A stretch of 64,000 nt of DNA from Mansonella perstans (GCA_037074765.1 JBAMDO010000222.1:1-64000); one strand, 5' to 3'; numbered from the stretch's first letter, positions 23,140 through 36,800 are shown. Program-made: numbers and translations. The notes: generated by a model from the letters alone, not told the origin.

Positions 23140-26100
23140 TTACTCATCGCTTTTTGAATTAGAAATCAAATGATTATCAGTTGCTGTTGTAGACGATGAA
23201 GATGAATCATTTCCGATAGACATTTCTGTTTTCAGCACTGTCAATCCATAATGGTAAATCTTTTTGTGACTCGTATTTATGGGAGCGATTTCTTCAATTT
23301 CAGGAGGTGGTGTGGTAAAAATAAGATTCAATGACAACATATTGCTCTGTTCTTCAAAATTAGACAACGCGATCGGACTGATCATATCGAAGTCATTGGT
23401 ATTTTTATCCATTGTTTCCGCAGTGAAGCCAGATTTTATCGGATCTGTTATTTGTGATGATGTACTTTCAGTTCTGCTAATTTCCTGATCTAAAGTTGCA
23501 CTAGCAAGTGCTTCTTTCAGTCCTTGGAAATCATGTGATGTCATAGGATTATTTGCTGACAATAGATTCCGATGGTGATCATTAGCTTTTTTAATCCAAT
23601 CAGTGACAGTATCTGCTTGCATTGACAATGTTGTAGCTCCTGTTTCCGGTAAAGATTGTATTTCATGTGTATTTGTCATTGCCAAACTTGTTAATTTAAA
23701 ATTTTCATTCATTACTGTGTCATTTATTAATGATAGTGAATCGTCTGAATATAAGTCATTATATGTTTCATCTGGATCATTATAATCTAAACCATCCGCT
23801 GAGGTAATTTCTTCATCAATGTTGAAAGCGGTCTTTGATTCATCTTCCTCCATGTAGCTCACTTCATCCAGAAGTAGATAGTAGTGATTATTGCCTGTTG
23901 ATGAAAATTTACCATATGGTCGTATTGTAATATTAAAAATAGCCATTGGTATCCTTGTTGTTGAGGCGCCAAGTTTGGTTTCAGAGCTCGTAATTGCATC
24001 AGTATTTTGAACTCGTTTCGCTGTATCAGTCTTAACTTCATATTTATCTTCCTTCAAACTTTCTGTTGAAATAATCTGAGGTATTGTGTTGCTTTCAATC
24101 TTTGTCACAATTGAAACATCCGATGTGTCCGTATCGTGGTTACTTCCAAAGGAAATCGTATTTTGTTTTGATTCAGTAAGAGTTCTTTCTTTTACGACCT
24201 CGTCAATAGTATTTGTTTCACTAAATGTTAGGCTGGGTTCGAATTCTTCGTCACCGGTATTTATTTCAGTAAATGATAATAGGTTCGGTTCATTATCATG
24301 TATTGATTCAGTAGTAGTTCTGTCTGCTGATTCCTTGTCACTAGTATTCATTTCAATAAATAATGGGTCCGGTTCGTTGGATGTTTTCGTGAATCCACCT
24401 TTCTTATCAGAAAGAAGCGAATTAGAACTTTCATGTGAATGGGTAAGATCATTGAGGCCTATTGAGGTAGTTTCAGAAATTAAATCCTCTAGGGAAAAAG
24501 TAAAATCATCGATATCTAGTGGTGGAATCACCTCTAAATTTGCTTTAACTTTTCTTCCCGGAAATTCCTTTACACTTGGAGTGCTTTTATCCATTTTATT
24601 TGAAATTAATGCTTCAAAAGTATTCGTCTCATCTATTGTTGGTTTGTCTGAAATAATATTTTCCATTGAAAATTTTGCATTGTCATTAGAAGAGTGAATG
24701 TCATTATGTGTGACACTAACCGATGACTGTGACAAGGAAGCTGAATCTGATGAAAAAGATGGCGGCACAAATGATGATGACATCATTTTCGTTGTATCTG
24801 ATGTTGCAGAATCAGCAGAATTTCCTGACTCATCGATTATTGAATTCATGTCAGAAATTAACTTAAAATCAATCGTCCAGAAGAAAGGTGAAGTGAATTT
24901 TGGTACTTCATTAGTAATAAGGTGTTCATCAATCGTCGCATCCACTTTAGACGCTGATGATTGTGTTTGTGTGGTAGGTGAATCACTGAAGACGTCATTA
25001 GATATTTCGTTGATTTCTGTTTGTTCAGTTCTGTCATTTAATTGAAACTTAGATGATATATCAATAAGTGTCACAGAAGAATCTGTATTGCTGGTATATT
25101 GTTGTTGTAATTTTGGTGAATCTTCAGTTACTGTATGATTTTCTTCGGTATAATGCTCATTACTACTGGTAACTTCATCAGCAATGCTGCTAATGGATAG
25201 TTCTGTTGGAATAGAATTAAGCTCCGTTAATGTATGCAGTGTTTCTACCACATTTTTAGTATCCTCATCAACAATTTCGCCAAATTCATCATCTCCGGTC
25301 CAAATGAACGGTAGAGTGATTGTCGCCAATTCAGTAGTAATATGATCACTGCGAAAAGCGCTATCAATATTACGTTGAGCTGAGAAAATATTCTTCCTCT
25401 CAACGATGAAATCATTTTCCGAATTCTCCTGTGAATCGGTACTACCAAATGGTGATAGCGTGATATCTTTGGTCGATTGCTCGTCAACAGCTCTAGAACA
25501 CCATGTTAAGTTACAACTCTTAGTAGCGACTGTTACTTGTCGAGAGTAAAGATGACGATCTAATGATATGTTCAAAGGTAATAACTTGCATTTCTTTAGA
25601 TTTTGTCCTGGATGAAACAGAGGATACTGCATTTGTTGATCCACCATTTTCCAAAATATCTAAAATTTTCACACTAAAAACAATTATATATCCAATATGG
25701 GCATTAATTAGCATGATGCTTGTGGTCACGAGGGCGTAATAATTATTAGACAGTCTTGTTCACCTTCATCACATATTTTCAAAGATAACTTACTTTACAT
25801 ATTTAGAAAAGACTTGATGTATTAACTAATACTCACTTGTATTACGATAATATATGGTAGTTGGTGGTAGAAATTCTCGCATTGACACCAATTGAATATC
25901 AATTTGACTGATGTCCTACAAAAGAGAAAAAAACGAAATATGGAAGAAGAATCAAAATTTACTCGAAATAAGAAAGGAAGTAAATTTCAATTCAAATTTT
26001 AATTTCACCTTTGGTTGTGCTAAACATTAAAACATGATTAGTAAATGGTATTAAAGTAACCTCTACTGTGGCAGACGGTACAGCTGTTGTGATTACTGTA

Positions 26101-28058
26101 TTTGCACTCAATGTGTTGTTATCCTTTCTGTAGTAAGAAACTGAAAAAAATGCAAATTTGAAGTGAATTAAACTTTTGCTTATCCCTTTTACACTGATTT
26201 GTCACTGTATAAATGAAAAATTGTTTGATTTAACTAATTCCACTTACTAATAATCAAATTAGACAGAATTTAAAAAACGATAAAACATTTACATAAAAAA
26301 TTTCGCGAAGTTCTGTCGCATAATTTGAAATGAATTATGTTTAAAAATACGACAGAATAAGCTTTTTTGTTCCCGAATGACCAATAAATAATGATTACGA
26401 TTAGCTTCTTCACTCTTTCCAAATGAGCAATAAATGATGATCACGGTTAGCTTCGTCTCTCTTCGTCAAAAAATGATGATCACGACTAGCTACTTCTCTT
26501 TTCCCAAATGAGCAATAAGAGATTTATTGTTAGAAATGTAAATGAAGAAATCACCGTAACTAACTCAGTTTATCGTTAATTAAATTCGCTATTTCAAAAG
26601 CGCTTTTTTCATTGCCAGTGATACTGCTGTACACGAAGTAATGAGCTGCGTTACCATCATCAGAAATAAACACTGTTTCGGTATTATTAGCAAGTTTTGT
26701 TTTCTCCAACATTTTACTCGATTCTTCCATATCTTTCTCGAATATACTATCATCCCTAAAAAATGATTCAGGCAATGAAAAAATTAATAAAAGTCAAGAG
26801 TTTAAACTATCAAGCCTTTTTCTTTTTTCATTTCTTTTTTTTTTTGAATGGACTAATCTTGCTAGGCACTTTTTTCCAAGTCCTGAAATACAAAAATAAT
26901 CATACGTGTAGGAATTATGATCGGCAGCAAATAGAATATAAACACTAGGCACATTTCCAAGATTATAGCGATAATATTGCCAGATAGCACTGTAAATAAA
27001 TTGAGAGTTTCAAATTTTAAGGAAACGAATGAATGATCCAGGAGTGATCCAGATAGTGATTCGGAAGTCAAATGAGGTTTGCAAATATTTCATTTATAAA
27101 AATATCTTTTTTTCTTTTTGAAAAATCTTAGAAATTAAAAACTTTTGTATTTTACTTGTGAATAAATTGCGAGAAGAAAAAACAACAAAAATTACAAAAT
27201 GTGGCATTTTCAGAATAAAAGTTCAGTTTGGCTTAAACTAGATTGTCCTGTTAAATAAATGCAAATTAAAAATTATTTCCACAAATGAAACAGAAGAGGA
27301 TAATGCTAAGACTTTGAGAATAATCTCAAGATATGAGTAAATGGGGCGAAATATTTTTTTTTAAAAAAATTGTTCAAAAATGAAATAGAGAGAGAAAAAG
27401 AGCACAGAGATTGTGTAAATAAAGAAACTGCCAATTAATAGCCGATTGAAAAGTGATAAATCTAATTGCTGTTATACTTGGGTTTATTTGCTTTAGAAGT
27501 TCTTCCCTTAATTAGTTAGTTAAATTCGTCTTTTTCCCTTATTATTTCTATTGTTGAATTTCAATGATTTTCTAATGTTTATATTTCAATTTAAGGAAAA
27601 TATTTTTATTTGGTAATAATGAAATTTTAGGGAAAGAAATCATTATGAAATAATGTAAAAAATTGGAATAGACGTAAATTAGCATAAATAAATTTTTAAA
27701 AAAAATTATTATGAATTTTAGTGCATAGTTAAATTTTATTGAAATGTTATTCGTCCAGTTTGAATAGCAATGACTGGTTATCAACGATTGTCAGCAGTAC
27801 ACAATTTGGTAAACTTAATTTAAATTTGTGATTTGAAATTAAGAATTGCGAAATAAGAGCGAACTGTGCTTGATTGGGATTTTCGGATATGAAAATTGGC
27901 TCTCGATCAATCTGATCGATATATTGCATTGTACATGGGGCATCGCAAAAGTCGCTGATTGTCGTTTTTTCGGGAGTCGAAAACGTCTGTATCGCAAATT
28001 GTGCATCACTATTGTAGTATTGACGGAGTAATGTACGTATCACTCCAAGTGTATATTT
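23140..28058 (-). CDS. Divergent VWA-like domain plus long acidic Ser/Thr-rich region (3' part of gene)
   Basis: Seven exons chain in phase: 27775-28058, 26906-26989, 26565-26755, 26061-26140, 25837-25915, 25586-25659, 25518-23140 (1,056 codons plus stop). The first three look like a von Willebrand A-type fold: RTLLRQYYNSDAQFAIQTFS, then SLPNCVLLTIVDN (strand 4), NVPSVYILFAADHNSYT (strand 5) and a helix ending FEIANLINDKL. The ion-site signature is not clear. The last exon alone encodes 792 aa, highly acidic and Ser/Thr-rich, starting SCNLTWCSRAVDEQ. It contains degenerate repeats around NEPNLLSFTEINTGDEE and one less repetitive patch (AIFNITIRPYGKFSS). An extracellular, heavily glycosylated stalk is a reasonable inference. 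The 67-base intron between 25586 and 25518 is needed to enter the long frame and is the least certain junction. Function unknown. Confidence 0.6.
26379..26522. repeat. Three-copy degenerate minisatellite
   Basis: Three units share (C)AATAAATGATGATCACG and TTAGCTTCNTCTCTCTT-like halves followed by TTCCCAAATGAG. They lie in an intron of the VWA-like gene. Confidence 0.7.
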
Positions 28059-29821
28059 CTGAAATCCATTTTATTCAAAAGTTCAAAGTTCATTTCATTT
28101 AAGAATTATTTCCTGAAAAAAGTTAACACCAAACAGTAGCAATTTTACTCAATTTAATACCTTTAATTAATTACCAAAGAAAAAATTATTTTAAAAAGTG
28201 GAGCTTGAATCTTTTCAAGTAGTTTGGGCAATTAAATTTTTAACAATTAGAATTTTTAAAGACTATAATCATTGCTAATCAATTGAGGAGACAATTATCA
28301 ATGATAATTAGAAATTCTCAGATTGCTTTCTCGTTATAACTCACTAAAAAAGATTTTACAACAATGGTAATCAATTTTAGTTTCGGATCAATTGACCGAT
28401 CTAAAAATCGATCGTTCTCGATATATCCAGTGACCATTCCGGTCACTTAGACAATTTGACCAGAATCATTGAAAAAGGGATATAGAATTAGCAATCAATT
28501 TTCAACATGAATGAAAATAGTTATTTGTCATCATCATTTTTTGAAAATGCAATGCTTATTTAATGAAGCAAAATTTTGCCGCATTGCAATGCAACAAAGT
28601 GTTGAAAATAATTTGCTTAATTAGAAATTTGAAATTTTTAATTGTTATTAATTAGTTCTATCAACTATAAGCTTTGCTTATGTTTTAATACACTTAATTT
28701 TCAAAACTGCAAATCTTTAATTAATTCACAATTATTTTATGCCGCTGAAATTTTTCCTCGGTTATTTAATTTCTTCCTACTATCTGAGGGAGTACTTTGA
28801 CCATACTTAATGAACAGTAATATCCTAGCAAGTTAACAATTTCGAAAACTAAATTATCAAATCTACTGCTAGTGATATTTTAAAAAGATAATTTTTTGGA
28901 CCTACAAAGAAGTATTAGGATTTGTTTCGATATATTCTGGCAAAAATTAAAGCTTGAGAAAGCTTTCCAGAAACTTACCATTCTCCTTTAGAAAAATGAT
29001 AGGAGAGAATTTAGACTAATTTCATCCTTATTTTGAAAAAAATTGAAAATTTCTGTAATCTACGATTTGTGCTTCCCACTGCACTTTCAATTTTCCAAGA
29101 AAGACTACTTCTTAGAATTACTTAAAACCAATTCCCAATCTTACCTTGTAATTTCATAAAAGTAAAGTTTTATTACGATTCTGATTGGACACTAAAGTGA
29201 CAAAGCTAAAGACGAGACTAGGATGAAATCAGAATATCCAAAAATATAGCACTTCAAATTTTCAATTTTTGCCCTATAAAACTTAAATGAATTTTGATTT
29301 CAAACTTTTTTCTTTTAAAATTCCGGATTTCCATATTTATTCTATGGAATGTAAAAAAATTTTAAATCATTTTTTTAAAAAAAAGTTAATTTTCCATTTT
29401 TACAATGTTTGATTTTTTATATCGCAAATTTTAAATAAAATCGAAATTAGCTTATTTTTTCAGACAAAATTTTATTTTTAACCTTATTGCGGCATCATTT
29501 TGACGCCATTAAATTTACAGAAAGACTTTTTTTTTGAAATACTTCGATTTTTATGTGAACAATTAAAACGAAGTCGAAAATAAAATGTGTGCGGTAAGTG
29601 CAAAAATAACAGCAAAAATAAAGTGTGATTAATGTGCTGTTTTTACGCCTTGTTGACTTGATTCTGATTCAGTTAATGCGTTCCCTTAAATTGTAATTAG
29701 CACCAAACAGCTGTATGTTTTAATTAATTGTTGAAATAATTAAACTAATTCAAATACAGAATAGGTGAAATGAGAAATTGCTTTTTAAGTGTAAATATAA
29801 TTTACGCTGTAGTGATTTTAC

Positions 29822-30011
29822 GTGAAGAGAAATTACCGATCCTAGTGAAATATGAAGTTTTGAGACACGCAAAAGGATTTGCGATCAGCGTTCGTTGACA
29901 AAAGGTTGAGTAGAGATCATTTAACAATCTCCACTCAACCTTTGACATTTCGGCAATTAATTTTGTAACTTCTTTGTATTCCATTAAAAATTTCTTTTTG
30001 TAAAAATCAAA
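29822..30011 (-). CDS. Candidate internal exon of the VWA-like gene
   Basis: An open frame with EVTKLIAEMSKVEWRLLNDL, then YFTRIGNFSS and a GTAAAA donor at 29821. A helix followed by TRIGxFSS is the order seen early in VWA domains (helix 1, then the strand VGxxxFS). The acceptor is unclear and its phase does not join directly to the exon at 28058. Confidence 0.3.
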
Positions 30012-30920
30012 TTTTTGACATGACAATTTTTTGAATGAAAAATACAAATGTCAAATACTTATCAGTTTCTGTAAAAAAAAAAAAAAAAACAGTTATTTCT
30101 ATGAATTATTAAATTCTTAATTCGTTTCATAACAGATATAAAATTAACATTTTGGAAGTTTTCAAAATTTTCCATACGAATTTTATTTTTGTTTAATGCA
30201 AAAAATTTCGTTCCTCAATCGCTTCGTCAAAACTTCATTGCTCTGATCCGGTTTGCAACATCCTTACCATCAATCAATCAATTTTTCTGATTAGTAAACA
30301 GGAAAATGAAGCAGAATTTTCGCAATACTATTTGCATAGTTGCACTTAATAAACATACTGATAAGTATGTAAGTTCCATTTTATTACTGAAATTTCTGAG
30401 CACTTCTTTTCCAAATGATACTTGAAAGATATTTCGCATGGTCAGTGTTGAAAAAAAATTTCCCATTTGACTAGTCGTAACCATTGTCAGTTAAAAGCCT
30501 TTTATTTAAAAAAAAAAGAAATGGTAAGTTAAAGTATGAAGAATTGAAATTTTATAATGACTCATGAAGCAATAATGACTGACGTTTTGTGATAAACTTA
30601 CCAAGAGATGGAAATGAAATACAAATTCATAATGAGTAAATTGCATAAACATAAATCTATGATGATAAGTAATCCTGATGTGACGTATATCTGTCTGGAT
30701 AACTCACTGTATATCCAATCCGGATAACTCATTATAAAATCTTTCATATAATCATGATAACGCATGATTATAGTATTCTTACGATAAAAAATATCTGTCG
30801 CATGATTATTTTATGATGAAAATATGAATCCATGATTCATTGTAAAAGAATGCTGATAAACGTGCCAGTTATTATAATTGCTTTTTGAAATCATTTTTAA
30901 ATTAATATGAATAGCGTTAC

Positions 30921-31451
30921 TTTAACATTTTCAATGGATCGACCAAATCGCACATTTCTTGGGCCCGCTAAATTTACTGCAAAAACAGCTCGAACTTGAT
31001 CTTTCCAACTATCTGAAAGATTATTAATTGCATTTTGTAATTAGCAACTAATTAAACTTTCAAATTAATCATAAAAAAGAATAATGATTGGAAAATAATT
31101 TTTATGAAATATGCTTCCTGAAAAGATTTGCAGAAAAAGTTTTTTTTTCCCTGTAATAATAGAAATTGCAACATTTCTCATCAAGCTTATATCTTCTGGT
31201 TGAAGTCTATTGCCAAAAGTTTTGGTCTAACAGTTAATTTAGTTAATGCATGAAATTATTAACAAACCTTGCTGATTTTGTAACATCTTAATTTTCCTGA
31301 GAGCAATTTTTTGATTCGGTGAAGGTAATCCGAATCCTACTATAATACCAACAACGATAATTAATGCAATTAGCAGACTAATAGCAACTGCGACGGTGAC
31401 AACATGTTTGACAGGCCTTTTTTCTTTCATTTTCACAACACCATTGCTCAT
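30921..31451 (-). CDS. Signal-anchor start exons, probably 5' end of the VWA/acidic gene
   Basis: Exon 31268-31451 starts MSNGVVKMKEKRPVKHVV and runs through one strong membrane segment (about residues 17-41), giving a type II anchor. It splices in phase 1 to 30921-31012, which encodes DSWKDQVRAVFAVNLAGPRN and ends in phase 0. That phase matches the start of the exon at 28058, same strand. The exons in between were not resolved; one candidate is listed at 29822-30011. I chose the second Met because an acceptor-like CCGCAG lies two bases upstream. The first Met, at 31490, would add 13 hydrophobic residues. Linking these exons to the VWA-like gene is inference. Confidence 0.45.
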
Positions 31452-33404
31452 TCCTGCGGTTGATAAAAGTAGGACAAATGGCACTACCATTGAAAAATAT
31501 AATTTTGCTTTTCAGCACTTCACATACATTCTGAAAGCTTTTTAATTTTATATTTAAATGAATATATTTCGGTCAGTATTATTTTTTTATGTAAATTCAA
31601 ATTTAAAAAATCAATGATTTTCAGGCAAAAACATTTTTGCAATGAATGGATGAAAGATCACTTTGGACAACAATGATTTTAAATACTCGTTAAATAATGA
31701 GTGGGAATTTCTGAAAAGTCATTGGAAGTGAAGAAAGCTAAGAAATTAGCGCTTCTATCAAGTTTACAAACCAAAACTTTTTACAAGAAGTTTACAAACA
31801 AACTTTTTAGAGTAATCATTTCACTCTCATGAAAGAAAGTTACTCTGAGACTAAGATTTGAATGAAGCGACAATTTTTTAGAGTTTAACATGAAAGTTAA
31901 TAAAAATAAATTTATGAAAACCTCATAATTTTAATACTTCGAGTAGTGCCTGAAAGGAAAATAATTCATTTAATGTTTTCATTGTATATGAAAATATTTC
32001 CAATAGCATACTGTAAAAGATCACAGTTATTCTTTAACAGTATACCAGTTTTCCTTTTATAACTTGCTGGCTTTTTCAAAACATTATAAAAAAATGCAAA
32101 AGAAAAACTATGGAATACTTTAACATTTGGAAAAATTATAATATTTTTGAAAATTTCGCAAAACTTTCGTTTCACCGACCCAAAAGATTAGCAAGAATTT
32201 TTTGTGCTAATTAATTTCAATTAATTTCATTAATTTTCAAAAATTTCCCAATTAATCATGAAATGAAATAAAAGAAAAACTGAAATGAAACGATTGTGAA
32301 TTTTCACCGAAAATGAATGACTTCAACCTATTTTTTCCTTCATTTTTTTTATTTCTTGGTGACAATTGACAAATACATCAGTAATGAATATTCCAATTTT
32401 AATATTTCCTTATTGCAAGTTGGAAATAAATTAAAAACAATTACTAGAAAAAGATTTCAAGGTTTGGAAATAATTAAAAATTGAAATAATTTTTGATTAA
32501 TCACTGTTAGTTGCATAAGAAAAAGAAATTAAATTAGTTTTAGAATGAATGATTTCATGAAAAGAAATTATCAATAGCTGATAGAAAAAAAACCGATTTT
32601 CTTTTCGCGGATATGGTAATTAGCAATAAGAAGATTTAAATTATTATGAAATTCATCACTAATTGCAGCTTTAATTATCTTGTGAATACATTTGTATCGG
32701 ATGAAGAATTTTATCCGAAATTTGACCAGTTTTTATTCGAAATTAATTTTGTCAAACAAAGAATAAAATGGAATGACATTAGAAGTGAATTTACTAATTG
32801 AAATATTATCATTAGCAATTTTTAAAAACCAACTCAAGTGAAAGCTTTTTATACGGCACTCAGATACAAGCATTTCTCAATAAAATATAGCAAATTTCAA
32901 AATGAAATTATACCAAATATTTTTTGCTTTAGCATGTCAGAATTTAAAATGAAATTTTCTTCTGTGAACTTTTGAAGTAAAACTAAAAGTGAATTTATGA
33001 GTGGAACTAAGTGATTAGATTGAATAACAAATAGGAGGACAAATAAAATTATGCATATTATAATTTACTAAAAGAAAAACATGAATTTGCGGAGAAATCT
33101 TCATTTTGTGAAAACAGAGAATTTCATGAGGTAATTTCAATTTTAATAGGAATTGAAAAAAGACAATTGAAAAAAAGGTCGAGGAGAAGAAACAAAAAAG
33201 CAGACAACAAAAGATTGATGAAAAGAGAAAAAATTTTATCGTTCTGAAAGTCAGTTGATTGGGTGAATGAAAGAATAAGAAGAAAATGATGTAAAATAAA
33301 TATTAAGAAAACAATTTTTTTCCTTTGTTTTTTTTTTTTTTTTTTTAAATGATACGATTGCAAATATAAACATTGACAAATGTATGTGTGAAATGAATGA
33401 ATCG

Positions 33405-33665
33405 AGGTAATGACAACAAAAACAACAGCAATATTCAACAAGTAGCGACAATAACAACAAACAACAGCAGTAACAACAATATTCAAAAAGTAGCAATAAC
33501 ACGAAATACAACAACAAACAACAACAGCAACAGACAGCAACAGCAATAAACAACAATATTTAACAATAGCAACAACGAGAACAACAAGAACAGGAAACAA
33601 CAATATTCAAACAAGTAACAACAACAAACAAAACAAAAAACAGCAAATAAGTAATAACAACAAGT
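33405..33665. repeat. CAA/CAG-rich trinucleotide tract with internal motif
   Basis: About 260 bases of ACAACAACA-type sequence. CAATATTCAA(C)AAGTA recurs three or four times inside it, so it is partly a minisatellite. Confidence 0.85.
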
Positions 33666-33699
33666 TATTATAATACGGTGAAGCAAGAAAAAATAAATT

Positions 33700-33885
33700 T
33701 TGAAGGCGATATTTGATGACATCTTAGAAAATGACGACGATTCTAGTTATTTCAAATTTTACTATGATAATGTTGTAATTTCATCAAAAGGAAAAAAAGT
33801 AATTATGCATCCGCTTCTAATCTCAAGACTAGCAAAACTGGATAATAGTGAATTATTAAAACTGAAAACACATTTCGAATCTTAA
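33700..33885 (+). CDS. Orphan acidic terminal-exon candidate
   Basis: A frame of about 61 codons ending in TAA, with AIFDDILENDDDSSYFKFYY and SRLAKLDNSELLKLKTHFES. It reads like ordinary soluble protein. The only acceptor is a weak TTTTGAAG just before it, and upstream lies the CAA tract. No family recognised. Confidence 0.28.
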   Translation: MKAIFDDILENDDDSSYFKFYYDNVVISSKGKKVIMHPLLISRLAKLDNSELLKLKTHFES

Positions 33886-36800
33886 TGCATCACATTGCTA
33901 CTAAGTGAAATAATAAATGAAATATGATACGACTCGAAAAAAAGAAAAAAAAATTAAGTAATTTCAAAAAAGGTGCAGTGATTGAATAAAATGATTGAGA
34001 TTTTGATAAATTTTGCAGTAAAAAAACGATATTTTCTGTAAAACTATATCATTTGTACATTAAAACATTTGTACAAAAAAAAGAAAAAAAATGGAATGGC
34101 AGATGAAATTTTTAATTGCTTTTTTTTTTTTTTTTTTAAATAACTAAATTATATTAATCATTTTCAAAAAGAAAATTGTGATTTTAAATTGGGAAGAAAA
34201 CATTTGTCATTTTAAAAACTAGTCTTTCGATCATATTTCATCTCTCGATACATTTTAAGTTTTTTCATGAAATAATCTAATTGATGCTCATTACAGACAT
34301 TCGGCGCAGTCGATTAATATTCTCGTTTTTTTTCTATTCCTTTTTTCTGCCTTTTTCAACATTTTTTTCTAACGAAAGAATTAGAGTAAAAAGCGAAAAA
34401 AAAAAGAAAGATCAGCTGCGATACAATTTTAAATGGAACAAATATGGAGGTTTGAAAAATGAAATTAAAAAACAGCTGCAACAAATATCATGTATATTTC
34501 AAAATAAAAAAAAATGCTCACTGATAGGGCTAATTCAGCTTGATCAAAATTTATTCATTGAATAATTTCAACAGCTGAAATAATAATAATAGTTTATTTT
34601 ACGAAATCAGGCGATATTCCCTTACAAGTATAATAAATCGATAAATATGTATAATTGAAAATTACTGTAATTCAAATTAATCAATTAGTCAAAAATAAGA
34701 ATACTTCCAAATATGAATATTTAAAAAATTAAAATGGAGTCAAACAAATCCTCTACAGTAATCCTTAATGAAATTAAAATGAGCTTAATTGCTTAATTTG
34801 CAGAATTTTTCAAAATCAATATTTTATTGTAGATTAAATATGCACTGAGCAAGAAAAGTAAGGAGCATTAGCAGTAGTAGCACCCAATACTGTAATTATA
34901 CTGCAATTTGTAATTATCTAATACTATAATTAAGTGCTGCTAGTGATTGCTGATATTAGAATCTTCTAAGGCTACAGAGAAATGCTAATAGTACAAAAAT
35001 TTGACAATAATCATTGATATCATGCTGGTCCCTGATATGCACAATATAGCAATCATGATGCACATATCCGGTTTGCTCCTACTTATTGGATACGTTGTGA
35101 TAACATATTAAAATGACGACTCTAGGCATTTTAACAGACAATTTATTGGTAACAGTGAAACGATAAAGGAGGCCTAAATGATAACAATTGTTCCCATTGC
35201 CCAGTTGAAAACCTCTCTGTCCCAATTACAATGATGATTTTGTAAAGAATTATAAAGCTATTAATGAATATCAATCATCACATTCGGGTTTTTTTGATTT
35301 CTCTAATTTTTGGAGGAGTAAAAAACAATGCGCAGTTTGCCTTCAAATATGATTAATTAATATTGTCTAGTAAGACTTGCACAGTAATAAGACCTACAGT
35401 GATAATAACAACCTATAACATGCTGCTTCCTTTTTAATTTGCAAAAACTTCGAATCATTTTTATCAAGGTATACTTTTTAAATATTTATATTTCACATTA
35501 AATAAATAAAAGAATAAAAAATTTGTTAAAAAATGAATGCATTTGAATGGTTGTCATTTCTGAGTTACAGTAATACTTTTTGCTAATAAATTCATGATCT
35601 TAAAAGATTCTGTTAAGCTTTTGTAGGTGAAAAAGTTATCTTTTCGGAAAAAAATTTACTAAGCTAGCTATCCTAGTTGTAATTTAAACATTGAAAAAAA
35701 AATTTGTTTAGATTTAATAACTAATATTAAATGATAATATTACTGTTACAGCAATAATTGCAATAATGATAATGCCGCCAACAATAACAATCGTAGTTAT
35801 AATAAAAATAATTGCATTATTTTATTATTACTTTAAATAAGCAAATAAATATGCTACAGTGAATACTGCCAGCGAATACGATAATCCAAAAGTATAGTAT
35901 CAAGACAAAATGTTTTTTAATTTTTGAAAATTAATCAATGACATTTTAAAAGAAATATTTAGGACAGATAAAAAAAATTTTAGGCTAAGATAAATGGCAA
36001 AAAGCAAAGCTAGACCGATCATCGATCACCAAATATTGAGTTATTAAAGAAGGTCTTGACAATTTGGCAAATAAAAATGATTTAGTTGCTGAGTGCATCA
36101 ATATTATAAATATGTGCTTGAACATTGTCAACATAACAATAACTAGAAGAAGATGAAAATAAGCAAAAAATTGAAATCCAGAAGAAGTGCTTAGTGGTGG
36201 TAATTGAAAATTCATGGTTAATGAAATGAAATTGAAGTGGTTTCTGGCATCTTTGGTATACCGGTTCTTTCCCTCTCTTGCCCTCTCTGTGATTTCTTTC
36301 TGTCTCTTTAGAATGAATTGAAATGATCTTTTAAAAGTTATTTTCCAAATTTGCGAAATTTTCGGTGTACATAAAAGAAATGAATGAAATAGTGATAATA
36401 TTCGATGCAATATTATTGCCCACAAAAAAATCTTACAGGAAAAAAGTGGAAAAATCACTTATCGTAGAAGGACATCCGTATTGCTTGTAGAAAGAATGAA
36501 AACGAGTTATATTGAATTGAATAATTGTTCTTATCGCACTTTTTTTTTAGCACCAAATTATCTTACGCAAAATCAAAAATAAAATGAAAATAAACAAATT
36601 AAAATAAATAATTAATTTCGTTTTGAATTTTCATTTTTTTCAAAATTCGCATTTTGCATGAAATAGACTAACTGAAATTAGTTCCACTTTGTCAATAAAA
36701 ATAAACAATCTTATTAAACTGGGAAACATATTTTGATAGGATGAATTTAAAAGAAAAACTAAAAGAAAAAGGAAATAGTTAGGGGGTTAAAATGATTCCA

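Noticed and set aside
24086..25045. Two long plus-strand open frames opposite the acidic exon
   Set aside because: They are the antisense of a Ser/Thr/Asp-rich coding exon whose codons rarely produce reverse stops. No plus-strand splice or family signals.
33124..33722. Minus-strand frames rich in Leu, Val, Cys and Tyr (up to 159 codons)
   Set aside because: Produced by the CAA tract read backwards as TTG/TGT.
35985..36458. 157-codon minus-strand frame
   Set aside because: No domain, no plausible composition for a soluble or multi-pass protein, and a CT-rich stretch runs through it. Kept as chance.
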